From contig JAQFVV010000020.1 of NCBI GenBank assembly GCA_028023455.1, positions 11,198,385-11,262,384 of the forward strand: 64,000 nucleotides of DNA, given 5' to 3'. The position numbers were made by a program, and so were the translations under genes. Positions within the stretch are counted from its first letter, which is position 1; each line of letters begins with the position of its first letter. This document shows, one piece after another, positions 1 to 9,874 of the stretch. The notes below the pieces were generated by a model. That model was not told the DNA's origin and ran no database searches. It worked only from the letters and a program-made list of their open reading frames with translations. Source of the DNA: Epiperipatus broadwayi (lineage: Eukaryota > Onychophora > Udeonychophora > Euonychophora > Peripatidae).

Positions 1-136
1 CAGTCATGGGTCATGGATCTTGCGCTGTATTTGCCATTCATCCATAAAAAAATTAAAGATCTCCTCTAGAAAAAAGTTAACAAATGGATATAGAATTCAT
101 TTTCACAAAAAACACTTTATCTAAGATTGTCTAAAG

Positions 137-628
137 CAGGGGTGGGCAAATAGCGGCCCGAGGGCCACATGCGGCCCCCTAAGAGTTTTTATGCAGCCCG
201 CCAAGACAATCAGAAAAATCTGCCTTAGACTGAAATTTCCTTCCTGTTGCGTGACCGAATATTCATCTCGTATTTTCCACTAGAATGGCCACATCAATAC
301 ACATGCATAGTGTAGATACGATGTGCAGTGCTTTTCCAGTTGATTTGATTAATTTCAATTTTGTCTTTGCATTAGCAAATATATACATTTCCAACTTTAG
401 TGAAACCATGAATCCTCCGAAAAAATGTAAAATTGGTAATGAATGGCATATGTTTAATGAAGAATAGACAAATAAATATTTCTTTGGTAATACAGGGAAT
501 AAAGCAGTATGTTTATTGTGTCATAAAAAAAAGTGCAGCCCTCCACTAACTGCTTCCACAAAATGGCCACTGATGCGGCCCTCTGCCAACCTATGCGGCC
601 CTCGAGCCAAAACAATTGCCCAGCCCTG
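137..628 (+). mobile_element. hAT-type MITE with 8-bp TSD
   Basis: A 492-bp non-autonomous hAT element. Its ends are imperfect inverted repeats: it starts caggggtgggcaaa and ends ttgcccagccctg. It is flanked by a perfect 8-bp duplication, gtctaaag, at 129-136 and 629-636; 8 bp is the hallmark of hAT insertion. Both ends are rich in gcggccc, as in many animal hAT MITEs. The interior keeps a piece of transposase reading frame (see 408-535), so it derives by internal deletion from an autonomous ZBED-like hAT. The perfect TSD suggests a fairly young insertion. Confidence 0.93.
408..535 (+). pseudogene. N-terminal BED-finger remnant of hAT transposase
   Basis: Inside the MITE an ATG at 408 opens MNPPKKCKIGNEWHMFNEE, then a stop (TAG at 465-467, probably a former Trp codon). 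The frame continues past the stop as TNKYFFGNTGNKAVCLLCHK. This pattern (KCK..E...FN.EW...YFF....NKAVCLLC) is the start of the BED-type zinc finger of GTF2IRD2/ZBED-like hAT transposases. Only the first Cys pair (CLLC) is present; the His half and the catalytic domain are deleted. It cannot make a functional protein. Confidence 0.75.
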
Positions 629-636
629 GTCTAAAG

Positions 637-1545
637 TGAACTCCATTGATTTCTGATGTACTTAAACATCCATCCTAATAAAAATGTTAACAACCTAGAG
701 TTTGATAATTAGTGAATATCCATCTCACAATTTTACTTTAATTTCTCACTGTACTGCTGTATGACAATTATCTCAATAAACTTATTGGTGCGATATGCAT
801 GTCTGGCTGCTAATAAATATTAATATATAATTAATGATTTTTTAATAAATGTGTTTTTTTTAATACTTATATAAAAATCTTGAGAAATGGATGCTTAATT
901 AAAGAATAATATAGAAAATGCCAGCCATGCAACAAAGTATTAAAAAATGTATGTTGGAAGAATCAATAAATGAAATAAATATTTGTGAAAACAACAATCA
1001 ATATTATTAAAAAATTAAGAGACTGAAAGGAAACTGGTCTGAACTAAAGGGATGACAAAAAATGTATAGTTAAAGTCTTAAATTGAATTTTAAGGGATAT
1101 TATGTAAAAGAAGTAGTAAGAAAATGTGTGAGAAGTGGAGAGATGAGATAATGAAGTTTGCTGGAAAGGTGTGAAAAATCTGAATTAAATTTGGAAAGAC
1201 TATCTACCAGTGTATTAATAATGACTGAAAATGATAATATAATTTCTGAGTCATCAACCAAAGTTGAAGCTGCACGGAAAAAAAAATCAATGTTAATCAT
1301 TCAAATTTTTAATCTAATTATTTTAATTAAAAACTTACAACAAATAATTTGATTTTTTTACTTTTCCCTTCATTTATGTGAAATCTTAATTAGTCATTAA
1401 TTTTAACTAATGTAAAATTAAAAAGGAAAGTAAATATAAACATTTGCATCATTTTGGTCTCAACAATTTCTTTTTAATATTCCTCTGGAAGATCTTGTTT
1501 TTTAATTTCACTCCCCCCCCCCCCGAAATATATACTTTTTATTGT
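637..1545. other. AT-rich stretch, nothing recognised
   Basis: No convincing coding frame. Contains a 12-C run at 1513-1524 just before the next repeat. Short open frames here have low-complexity composition. Confidence 0.5.
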
Positions 1546-1547
1546 GC

Positions 1548-1790
1548 ATACATATGAACAGGACTGACAATTATAACAGCTGTGAAGAGTAATAAGCTGA
1601 GCATTGATTGAACTGATGAGTGCTGGTTTAGCACGAAATACATATTAGTGATTATCTTTTCGACGTGTGTGTGATCAAGGTGTATCAGCAGTACGAGATA
1701 GTGTGGATAGTTGAGGGTTGTGTAAAAGTCTGAGTTCAAACCCTATATATTACATATTGGAGTGCAGATATGAAAAAGCCTGTACTGTAG
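1548..1790 (+). repeat. F1 hammerhead repeat, single arm
   Basis: One arm of the F1 repeat family that recurs at 2260-2942, 13898-14095, 33313-33500, 33930-34543, 36368-36660 and 39165-39385. Order: hammerhead core (1613-1644), a segment shared with the other copies, then the terminal motif gtctgagttcaaaccc (about 1727-1742). That motif resembles an RNA polymerase III B box (GGTTCRANNCC). The copy ends with ggagtgcagatatgaaaaag, which recurs inverted at about 33313. Sequence upstream of the core differs from the other copies, so this is a truncated or recombined member. Confidence 0.7.
1613..1644 (+). ncRNA. Hammerhead ribozyme core (F1)
   Basis: CTGATGA (1613-1619), then stem II G1620 TGCT pairing with AGCA C1634 (5 bp, loop GGTTT), then GAA (1635-1637) and a short stem III region ATACATAT. 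All invariant core residues of a hammerhead are present. The outer stem I found in sister copies is not conserved: the upstream flank is different and two bases are missing before the stem I strand. Probably a weakened or dead ribozyme. Confidence 0.55.
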
Positions 1791-2225
1791 AAAAAAATTC
1801 ATATATTAAAATAACTAATAACATAAAGAATTATTTCAAATACGGAATTCTGAGAAATATATACGCAATTTAATAGGAAAGTTCCAATTAGCAAATAGAT
1901 ACAATTTAATTTATCAAATAAATATATATACCAAATGCAAAGACTATTGAGAGTTAACCAAAAATATTAGTGTTACCTGCTATTCAACTTAAATTATAAC
2001 TGGATTGTTTCATCTTATAGTTCTAGTAAAGACATTTATAAAATAATGTATAAATTATGTATTTTTTTCTGATTTTACTATAAACATTACCTATTCCCAT
2101 TTATATTTTGTTAAATTTTGACACGTTCTTACTTATTTGAGAAATCAATGATAAAAAAAAATGTAATAAAACAAAAGCAATTTCGTATTAGCATCAGCTA
2201 CTATAATTAGCTTAAATATTTGAAA
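1791..2225. other. AT-rich spacer, nothing recognised
   Basis: No gene, repeat boundary or structured RNA recognised. Confidence 0.5.
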
Positions 2226-2259
2226 TACAGGCACTCTTCACATACCTGGAGCCTGATTG

Positions 2260-2942
2260 TAAATATAAGGGATTTGAACTCAGACTTTCAAGCACCTTCA
2301 ACTATCCATACTATCTCATATCACTGATACACATGATTACATACATGTAGAAAAGATAAATAATCACCAATATATGTATTTCATGTTAAACCAGCATTCA
2401 TCAGTTGGTCCAGATTATCATCTCACACACACATATATAATCAGGGCTCAGTTTATATTAAGATAGAAAATCTCCGTACTTTAATGGACAGGCTTCAATA
2501 CACTCCAACCTCCAATTCTTCAGCCATCCTTACCATTAAAAATCTGATAATGGAAAGCCCAAATCCCATGTAGATGTCAATATTATTGCCATGCCCATAT
2601 TAACCTCAAGCCATTCTGACCCATCATGGACATGGCAATAATATTAGCATCAGCATGGGATTTGGGCTTTCCATCATCAGATTTTCAAAGGTACGGATGG
2701 TTAAAGAATTGGAGTGGATTGAAGCCTGTCCATTAAAGTACAGAGATTTGCTATCTTAATATAAACTGAACACTGATTTATACGTGTGGGAGATAATCCG
2801 GACCAACTAATGAGTGCTGGTTTAGCATGAAATACAAATATTGGTGATTATTTATCTTTTCTACATGTATGTGGTCATGTGTATCAGTGGTATGAGATAT
2901 TGAAGGGTGCTTGAAAGTCTGAGTTCAAATCCCCTATATTTA
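2260..2942. mobile_element. F1 foldback element with two opposed hammerhead motifs
   Basis: A long inverted repeat: left arm 2260-2593, spacer 2594-2630, right arm 2631-2942. The arms match over their whole length with scattered mismatches. Each arm ends outward in a B-box-like motif (gggatttgaactcagac near 2269; gtctgagttcaaatccc near 2918-2934). Each arm carries a hammerhead motif facing away from the centre: minus strand 2360-2418 (core intact) and plus strand at 2807 (CTAATGA, G5 mutated to A). No open reading frame of note, so the element is non-autonomous. Similar foldbacks lie at 33930-34543 and 36368-36660. Whether it moves as a DNA foldback or arose by inverted insertion of a retrozyme-like unit is unknown. 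Confidence 0.8.
2360..2418 (-). ncRNA. Hammerhead ribozyme motif (F1), core intact
   Basis: Minus strand: CTGATGA at 2404-2398. Stem II is A/TGCT with AACA/T (A-U closing pair and one C-A mismatch), loop GGTTT. GAA lies at 2382-2380. Stem III is AT/AT around loop ACAT, and the predicted cleavage is after A2371. Stem I has ACCAA/TTGGT (5 bp) directly next to the cleavage site, then a TGG bulge and ATAATC/GATTAT (6 bp). Architecture is the same as at 14031-14089. The A-U closing pair and the mismatch may lower activity. Confidence 0.7.
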
Positions 2943-2945
2943 TAA

Positions 2946-3466
2946 TTAGATTAAGTAATCAGTGATTATAAGATGATTTTTAAAATTCTTCCACTCAGAC
3001 TAGTTTATGGTTTTTGTTTGTGTGAATAAAAAAGGCTTTGGGATTCAATATTGGAAACAATGCAATCAAGCTTCCAGAAACACCTTTTATTATTCAAGCT
3101 AAAAACCTAAAATTCAAATTAACCTAGTTTTTTTATTTTTATATACATCAGACTCCAGTTCATTATCTATATATTTTACTGCCCTCAATTCTTTATTAAC
3201 TGTAGCCAATTCCTAGGCTAGGAATAACAAATCAGTTAATTCTCTAACTCACACAATATGATAAATCAAAAACAGGTCCTAATTCTAACATCATCATCTG
3301 TAACACACAAGAATCAAATCAACTGTTCAAGTAAATTGATTTGGATTCAAAACCTTAGGCTTATTTGGATTTCATAATTTTATCTTGAATTATAAAATAG
3401 AATTAAGAATATTGCTTAATGTTTGATTGCAGTGCTTTCAATTCTGAATCCTAAATCTGAAGTCTT
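2946..3466. other. AT-rich spacer, nothing recognised
   Basis: No supported feature. Confidence 0.5.
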
Positions 3467-3571
3467 GCATTGGTGGTCAAGAGGTCAGTGTGACTGCCTT
3501 GCACTTGCAGGCAGTTGCCCGGGTTGCGGGTTCGCGTCCCGGCCGATGCTATGACATTTAAAAAAAAAAAA
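3467..3571 (+). mobile_element. tRNA-derived SINE-A, forward
   Basis: The head is tRNA-like: an A-box region (tggtggtcaagaggtcag) and a B box (gggttcgcgtcccggc), followed by gatgctatgacat and a poly(A) tail. The A-box pattern resembles a Leu or Ser tRNA. Seven further copies lie in the window (3983, 4926, 7202, 9774, 12958, 41557, 43504). A pol III promoter would lie inside the element. Confidence 0.85.
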
Positions 3572-3968
3572 TCTGATTAATAAAGACAAAAGCCAGAAAT
3601 GAGTCTAATGATGAGAATTTAAATACAGTAAAGTATCTGCTAATAATTATTCAATATTACATTAGATGGTGATAGAATGAGAAATTACTTTCAGTTCATC
3701 ATAACGTGAGCTAAAAGATTTAGAAACTTTCTGTTATTATAAACACAAATGAACAAGATAAAAATGTGTTATTTAGGTCACATTTAAAAAATATGTAATT
3801 AATTAGAAAAATATATAATGATTAAAAAAGCTGGCAAAGAAAAAGACAATGATTAGCAAAGATAGGAGAACTTATATTAATCAAAGTTTCTTTGAATAGG
3901 CTGAAAATCTAACAGTATATTCTGATAAGATGCTATTCCTATATATAGAGAGAAAGAGTCTGGAGCAG
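3572..3968. other. AT-rich spacer, nothing recognised
   Basis: No supported feature. Confidence 0.5.
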
Positions 3969-3982
3969 ATCTGGAAATATAT

Positions 3983-4079
3983 GTCATAGCATCGGCCGGG
4001 ACGCGAACCCACAACCGTCTGCAACCAACTACTTGCTTGCAAGGCAGCTGCGATGACCTCTCGGCTAACAACGCTTCAC
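3983..4079 (-). mobile_element. tRNA-derived SINE-A, reverse, with 14-bp TSD
   Basis: Reverse copy of SINE-A: B box gccgggacgcgaaccc and A-box complement gacctctcggctaac. It is flanked by a perfect 14-bp direct repeat, atctggaaatatat, at 3969-3982 and 4080-4093. That length fits LINE-mediated retroposition. It lacks the long poly(T) seen at other reverse copies. Confidence 0.9.
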
Positions 4080-4093
4080 ATCTGGAAATATAT

Positions 4094-4910
4094 TAAAGTG
4101 CTAAAAAGTTTTAAAGCAACTTCTGGGTAGCACTCACATAATCAGCTCAATTAACAAATATTGGTTAGCAAATTAACAAATTGCTGTAGGATAAGATTTT
4201 AAAAAAGAACTAATAAAAACCTTCAACAATAGGCACTTAACTCATTTGGGAAATAAACATTCCTCAACATCGTGAGAAGGTGTTAAAGAATGCTTCTTTC
4301 TGCGATAAGCTACTTTCTTATCAAGCTTATACAAAGTTGCTGTCAACTGTCGTCTAGCAAAATACTGGCATAAAATATAATTATTTAACTTATAAATCTA
4401 TTATTGTATGTATGTATGCATAGTTAGTTGCTCAAAAACGTCTCTTATAGACAAAAGTTGAAATCATTTTATCATTTTCAGCTGTAGTTTCCCACTATTT
4501 TTTATTTAATGGTAAAGTTCTTTGCTTAAGAGCAAGTGAGGAAAAATAATTTGATCACGTGATAGTACTTGATCATCTTCAGTGGCATTTAATCATTGGT
4601 TGCCACTTTCTTAACATAATTTGTTTCATATTAAATATTGAACATATACAGTTGTAATATATTTTACAAAGATACAATACATTAAAATAATCAATGCCAA
4701 TTGACGCTGCCATTGACTTTACATCCTCTTGTTTTTCTTATTATTATTAAATGGTTACGAATAAGTAATTACTTGTCAAAAATTATATTGTTATGATGTC
4801 AGTTTTATCAAATATATTTTAAAAGACTGGTTAAATAAAAAGACAAACAGCCTTTAAATAGTCCCCTTCAGAGCAAAACTCCAACAGTTTCTTATTAAAA
4901 AAAAAAAGTG
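4094..4910. other. AT-rich spacer, nothing recognised
   Basis: No supported gene or repeat boundary. Confidence 0.5.
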
Positions 4911-4925
4911 AAAAAAGTAATACCA

Positions 4926-5025
4926 GTCAAACATTGGTAGCCGAGAGGTCAGCACAGCCACCTTGCAAGCAAGCAGACAGTTGTCGCAGGTTCTCTTCCC
5001 GGCCAATGCTTTTGACATATGGGGA
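4926..5025 (+). mobile_element. tRNA-derived SINE-A, forward, with 15-bp TSD
   Basis: Contains attggtagccgagaggtcag and a decayed B box (aggttctcttcccggcc). It is flanked by aaaaaagtaatacca at 4911-4925 and 5026-5040, a perfect 15-bp target duplication. The B box has two changes relative to the 3467 copy. Confidence 0.9.
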
Positions 5026-5084
5026 AAAAAAGTAATACCAAACAACCTGCTGAGTGTGAGAGTTTTTGATGTTTTATTCTCTTG

Positions 5085-5270
5085 TAAAGAATAACAATAT
5101 CTATTTACTGACCAATACTGGATAGTTGACTATAGGCCAGCTACTTAAAAGAAAATCCAAGGCCTGTTGAAAATTTTCAAGATTAAATAGCTAGGATTTA
5201 AATTCAGTCATATGCTTAGGAAGCAGGTGCACTATTCTAACCCTAACCCTCCAGACTTTCTATTTGCTGG
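5085..5270 (-). repeat. SINE-B, old tRNA-derived family, reverse
   Basis: Degenerate copy of a second family. In forward orientation members read: a head with a gggtttgaaat-like B box, a middle gcctaggattttt-like block, and a tail aatattggtcagtaaatggg followed by tatctagctatt. Here the tail complement (tatctatttactgaccaata) is at about 5100 and a B-box-like ggatttaaattcag at about 5195. Other copies: 7305, 18470, 23225, 27245, 32460, 44165, 44525, 45600, 61265, 62985. Strong divergence implies age. Confidence 0.6.
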
Positions 5271-5460
5271 ATGGCAGGATTTGGGCATTTTTCCATTATG
5301 TTTTTTTCTCTTCTTAAAAATATTTATTTACTAATCAATGTTGAATGATTGGAAATGGATCAGTTACGCTGATAAAATTAACCAGCTCTATTGAAAAAAA
5401 AGTCTAGATTACTTAATGTAATTTCAAATACAATCATGGGCATGACAGATAATGTATTAT

Positions 5461-6356
5461 CCTCTTTCTTATATTATGAGACCCATTACTTACTTTTTGC
5501 TTTATTATTTGGTTTCATCTTTTTTTGAAAAAAAGATATACGGAAAATTTGAAATTCAATGAAGACTTTTAAGTTTATGTCTTTCATCCAGCAAATGAAA
5601 ATTAATGGAGTCAATTCCATTGCATTAAAATTCTCTTTAAAAAAAAAGTGTGTATTATAATAATTTTATAAATATCTAATTTTCTTTCCAAATTAAACTT
5701 TTTAAAAAAATACTTTTTATTTAAGTTAGAAACTCTGTTTGCTTGTTTAGATAAAATTTTGAAATCAAAAATTTATACATATACATCAAGTAGACTTTCT
5801 TTAAATTTTGTATATATATTAGTAATCAATGACAAGGCAAAATGAAATATTTCAGATTTGTGTCCCAGTATGTTTACTGTAGAGAGGAGTGATGTACATA
5901 AAAGCACAATATATATTTTTAAACACTTTTTTTTTTTTAAAAAAGATTATAATAAAAATATTAATGATCAATTAAACTAGGTATAAAAACAAATTTATTT
6001 TTTTCAACTGATTATAAAAGTTGCTTCTTTTAAAATGGATGAAATTTTATTTTCTCCTGATTGTAAATTTTTTTTTTTTTAATGTTTAATAATTAAAATT
6101 ATACTGGAATTCATTTTAATATTCAGTGAATTTCCTTTAAAATATATAGCTGCAACAATGATTTTATTCTTCATTTTAAATAGAATAATTACAAACCATC
6201 TAAATTCTAAAAAGATGACCCATTATTTTCAATATATATATAAAATATTAATTTCTTACACTTTTTCTTTTCAAATCTTGTTTTATTTTATAAAACATTT
6301 TTCTTTTCAATTTTTGTTTCTATGACATTCTCATTTTATTTAGGAATATTTAGAAT
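5461..6356. other. AT-rich spacer with homopolymer A/T tracts
   Basis: Dominated by poly(A) and poly(T) runs. A weak SINE-B tail may precede it (about 5315-5400). No gene seen. Confidence 0.5.
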
Positions 6357-6712
6357 ATTAAAAGAAAATATGCCTGTATTAGAAAAAGGGTTTTAAAAAA
6401 TGTGTCTTATCAGTTCTTTACTTATGAATGTGAGATTTCAACACTTAACAGAAGAACAATACAGAGATTACAGACTACTTAATGAAGTATCTAGAGATGT
6501 ATGCTAAGAATAGTAACAAGTAATTAAAAATGAAATACTTTGGTGAGAGAACAAACAGATATTACTGAGATCATTAATAGAATAAAGAAAGTGAAGTGGA
6601 TATAGATTATAAAAGACCTAGAAAAAGACCATATGTGAGATGGATGGATAAAAATAAAGAACATCTTGCAGTGGATCGATAATGGTTGAAAATGATAATG
6701 ATGAATATCCAA
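6357..6712 (+). pseudogene. RTE-like LINE, 3' fragment
   Basis: 5'-truncated copy of the RTE-like LINE at 23700-26862, aligning to its last ~450 bp. It begins at the sequence corresponding to 26386 (aatatgcctgt...) and ends with gtggatcgataatggttg plus a short aatgatgat tail. An internal piece is missing and stops are frequent, so it is long dead. The encoded segment is the post-RT C-terminal region containing the RPRKRPHVRWMD-like block. Confidence 0.8.
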
Positions 6713-7189
6713 ATACTAAAGAAGTAAAATAATATATATAATATTGTCATAATAAACATTTTTATTACAATTGTGGTCAGAAAAAAAATTTTTTTTTGGC
6801 ATTTTAATGCACAGTAACAAAAGGGTTTATTATGAAATTTTTTTATGTATGTATTTTTTAAAAAATGAATCACATACAATGTCATTTCTTAAAGAATTTT
6901 TTCAGAAGAAAAAAACCACACATTGCTTAAATAAAATGACAAATGAATAATAAAGTATTCCCTAAAGTAAAATAAAATCATGTTTAATGTGGTTAGAATT
7001 GGAAATTTTACAAGTATATAGAAAAGAAAATTGTTATCTAAAAATGAAGCACAGAATCTATATCCATAAGCCGACTCTTTTTCCAACAACAGTGAAGACC
7101 ACACTGTATTACAACCATTAATTTGTTTTTTACATCAGATAATTGATATTCATCTGATCAATGCTGATTAACGTGCAATTATTGCCTTA
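6713..7189. other. AT-rich spacer, nothing recognised
   Basis: Overlapping short minus-strand open frames here are hydrophobic low-complexity translations of poly(T), not genes. Confidence 0.5.
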
Positions 7190-7201
7190 AAACTAACAAT
7201 A

Positions 7202-7299
7202 GCATTGGTGGCTGAGGTCAGCACAGCTACCTTACAAGCAGTTGTCCTGGGTTTGCGGGTTCACTTCCCGGCCGATGCTTTGATGTGTGAAAAAAAAAA
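7202..7299 (+). mobile_element. tRNA-derived SINE-A, forward, with 14-bp TSD
   Basis: tRNA-like head (attggtggctgaggtcagca, B box gggttcacttcccggcc) and poly(A) tail. Flanked by aaactaacaatagc (7190-7203) and aaactaagaatagc (7300-7313), a 14-bp target duplication with one mismatch. The right TSD is followed by SINE-B sequence, so it inserted at the edge of an older SINE-B. Confidence 0.88.
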
Positions 7300-7304
7300 A
7301 AACT

Positions 7305-7440
7305 AAGAATAGCTATATCCAGCACTGACTGTCTTAGCTGGGCTGGGCATGGATCATCTACCCAGAAAAAAATCCTAAGCCTGAGAAAAAATTTCAATAT
7401 TCACCTAATCAAACTCAAATCAGATTACAAGTATTTTTAT
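7305..7440 (-). repeat. SINE-B, reverse, degenerate
   Basis: Tail complement aagaatagctatatcc, middle aaaaaaatcctaagcctgag, and a decayed B-box side (tcaaactcaaatcag). Interrupted at its 3' edge by the SINE-A at 7202-7299. Confidence 0.55.
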
Positions 7441-8170
7441 GATGATGTGAATAGCTTTAGATTAGTTCAAGTGCCAAATTTACTCATACATTTGATACTA
7501 CTTTAGATAAATGCAATAATCCTTATTACTAATTATTTATCAGATTAGAAATTATCCTATTATTTTTAGCCCAGATATAACCTAATTATGGATATATTTA
7601 TTCTTTTTAAATACAATTATATGGTATAATTAATACTCCATTCCTCTCCTTGTTTTTTCTGTGCAATAATCTTAGACATGGTTCAATCTATTTTATCATA
7701 TATATTTTAAACACAATAAAGATATCATTTATCTTTTTCAGATGTCTTCTTTATTTATTGCATTTTAAAGAGTATGGGATAATATAGATTATAATGTAAT
7801 CTACTATTGTTTGACATAGTTTTAAAAAATGGACTAGCTGCAACAAACTAGCTTCAATAAAGAGCAAAAAGAATTGTTTCTGATTGTAGTGTCCATTTTT
7901 TAGTATCCATACAAGTTATCAGTAAATGGATATCTAGCTATTTTAGTTTAAGGTAATGGTTGTAGTTTAATCTGAGCTGATCAAATGAATGATTTGATGG
8001 CTGTAATTTTAATTGACTTTCTTGATTTTGGGCTAGCTATGCAAGACCTATGGTTATCTTTATTTTTATTTAAGAAATATGATACAATTTAAATTACAAA
8101 GAAGCTATATTCATCTTATATAATTAATGATCTTGATTTCTTGTTGAAATAAAAATTCAATTTCATTTAT
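7441..8170. other. AT-rich spacer, nothing recognised
   Basis: No supported feature beyond a possible SINE-B tail at about 7915-7950 (cagtaaatggatatctagct). Confidence 0.45.
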
Positions 8171-8171
8171 C

Positions 8172-8365
8172 GTGTAGTGCTTTTAGATCCAAGGCTCTTC
8201 ACTGATGAAAGCCATAAGCTAGAAACTAGTCTGGGGATGTTGGATGAGTAGGCACTAAATAGGGATTTTATGCACAAGCCTTCTGGCATCCATTGATTAC
8301 TCTGGCTTGTACTGAGTGGCACTACTGTATGGAGTGTTTTGTCTGTTTTAAGGCAGTATACAAGT
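8172..8365 (+). repeat. F2 repeat with hammerhead-like motif
   Basis: Best copy of a second ribozyme-type family; others at 30109-30306, 54499-54629, 60529-60581 and 61016-61192. Order: upstream arm (ccaaggctcttca), core CTGATGA, GAAACTAGTC, then the conserved body (ggatgagtaggcacta, gggattttatgcacaagcc, catccattgattactctgg, gtggcactactgt) and the end gagtgttttg. The combination of a short stem III hammerhead and a non-coding repeat resembles Penelope-like element terminal repeats or retrozymes; that identity is inferred. Confidence 0.7.
8196..8237 (+). ncRNA. Hammerhead-like ribozyme motif (F2)
   Basis: CTGATGA (8202-8208), stem II AGC/GCT bounded by an A-A mismatch where a G-C pair is usual, GAA (8222-8224), stem III AC-TA-GT (2 bp), and cleavage triplet GTC ending at 8231. 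Stem I is TCTTCA (8196-8201) with TGGGGA (8232-8237), 6 bp including two G-U. The core is complete, but the weak closing of stem II makes activity uncertain. Confidence 0.5.
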
Positions 8366-9659
8366 GGTTATTAGCTTGGGTCATGTATTCAAAGACTGAT
8401 TGCTTTTTCATAATGTAGCAACATAAAATAAAAACTACATAGATAGTGCATTATAGATTGAATATTGTACAATTTGTATTTATAGTGTGCATTAATTGTT
8501 TATTATACATATAAATTTGTGTGCATATTGTTTATAAATACTTATAATATGTACAATATCACACACACACACACAGATGTTTGTATAAGGCATATACACT
8601 GTGAACTAAAAATTTAAAATGTAGAAAATTATTATTTTTTTATTATTAATTTTTAATTCAAACTGCAAATATAGAAATCACGATTATAGTGCATTATGGA
8701 GAACCACTATACATATTAAAAAGTCAATTTCAATTTTCTAAATACACAAACATGGGTAAAAAGTCTCAGTTTATCAATGAATTGATTGCTTTGCTCGGAT
8801 TAATATAATAATAAGAATGTGTATCCTGCCTTTGATTCCCAACTAACAACCCCCCCCCCCGTTAATCACTTAAAGGTAACATTGCATTGTCTTGGCTCTA
8901 TGATATTCAATGTCACTCAGCTCTTAAGAGTAACTAACTTTATGATTATTTACTGAATCAAACAGTTGAATAAAATTCAAGCTGAATAAAATTCTTTACA
9001 GTTAATATAAGTATATTTTTTTAAATATTAATGACATAGCACTATTATTAAGTTCATTAAAAGTATTATAAACTATTTATAATGTAACCAAATTATTCAC
9101 AATTTTATCAATTAACTTTTCTAAGTATGGAGACTACACGTTAGTAAAACGTAGAATACAACTAAAACATCAATATTCGAACTTTCGCAATTAATATTAT
9201 TAAGAAACCATTAATAAAGCTAAAATTTACTTTCAAATAGCTAATAATTTTTTACATAATGTATCAAGTAATTCCCATTATGAAAAAATTAAATATCATA
9301 AATTCCAAATAATCCCTCATTCTTTCAAAAATAAGTAATACAAAAAAATCAAATCAATGCATGAAGTTAATAATAAACTGATGGAAATAATATCAAATTT
9401 ACAGTTAGCCATTTCACATATTTCCTTCTATTTAAAATGACATGTAATTAATTTAATAAATAAAGCAAATTTAAAGAGTGGAAACAACACACTTGTTTCT
9501 ATCAATCGCTGAATTAAATAATTCATCATATTAATCAACTGAATAAATTTATTAACATTTATTTTCCTCCGCTGAAATGAAAATCGTTTTCAAGCAACAA
9601 ATTGATTTTATATGCCCCCCCCCCTCCCATAAAGTTGTTTTAAAATATTCACTTATATA
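8366..9659. other. AT-rich spacer with poly-C runs
   Basis: Contains a (CA)n stretch near 8561-8574, an 11-C run at 8850-8860 and a 10-C run at 9615-9624. No gene recognised. Confidence 0.5.
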
Positions 9660-9773
9660 TATGTAGTTAAATGTTTGACGAGCTTATTGGCTTTTTATCT
9701 CCGAGTTTGAAATCAACAAATATTACAGTACTTCTCAGATGCTAATATAATCTTTCTTCCCAGCTCCCAGGTA

Positions 9774-9874
9774 GTTTTTTTTTTTCTCATATGTCATAGC
9801 ATCGGCCGGGACGCGAACCCGCAACCCGGGCAACCGCTTGTAAGGCAGTCGCGCTGACCTCTCGACCACCAATC
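9774..9874 (-). mobile_element. tRNA-derived SINE-A, reverse
   Basis: Begins with poly(T) (tail complement), then atgtcatagcatcggccggg, B-box complement gacgcgaacccgc, and A-box complement gacctctcgaccaccaat. Inserted in the 5' UTR part of the old RTE-like copy. No clean TSD could be defined. Confidence 0.85.

Noticed and set aside
2800-2860. Active hammerhead on the plus strand of the first foldback
   Set aside because: Core reads CTAATGA; loss of G5 should abolish catalysis.
3467-3571. tRNA gene
   Set aside because: A and B boxes are present, but there is no cloverleaf with acceptor stem, and poly(A) plus target duplications of sister copies show it is a SINE.
5237-5252. Telomere-like ctaaccctaaccct
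   Set aside because: Only two units, inside an old SINE-B; not a telomeric array.
6607-7104. Overlapping 71-92 codon minus frames with transmembrane-like composition
   Set aside because: Phe/Ile/Tyr-rich translations of A/T homopolymers, no start context or conservation cue.
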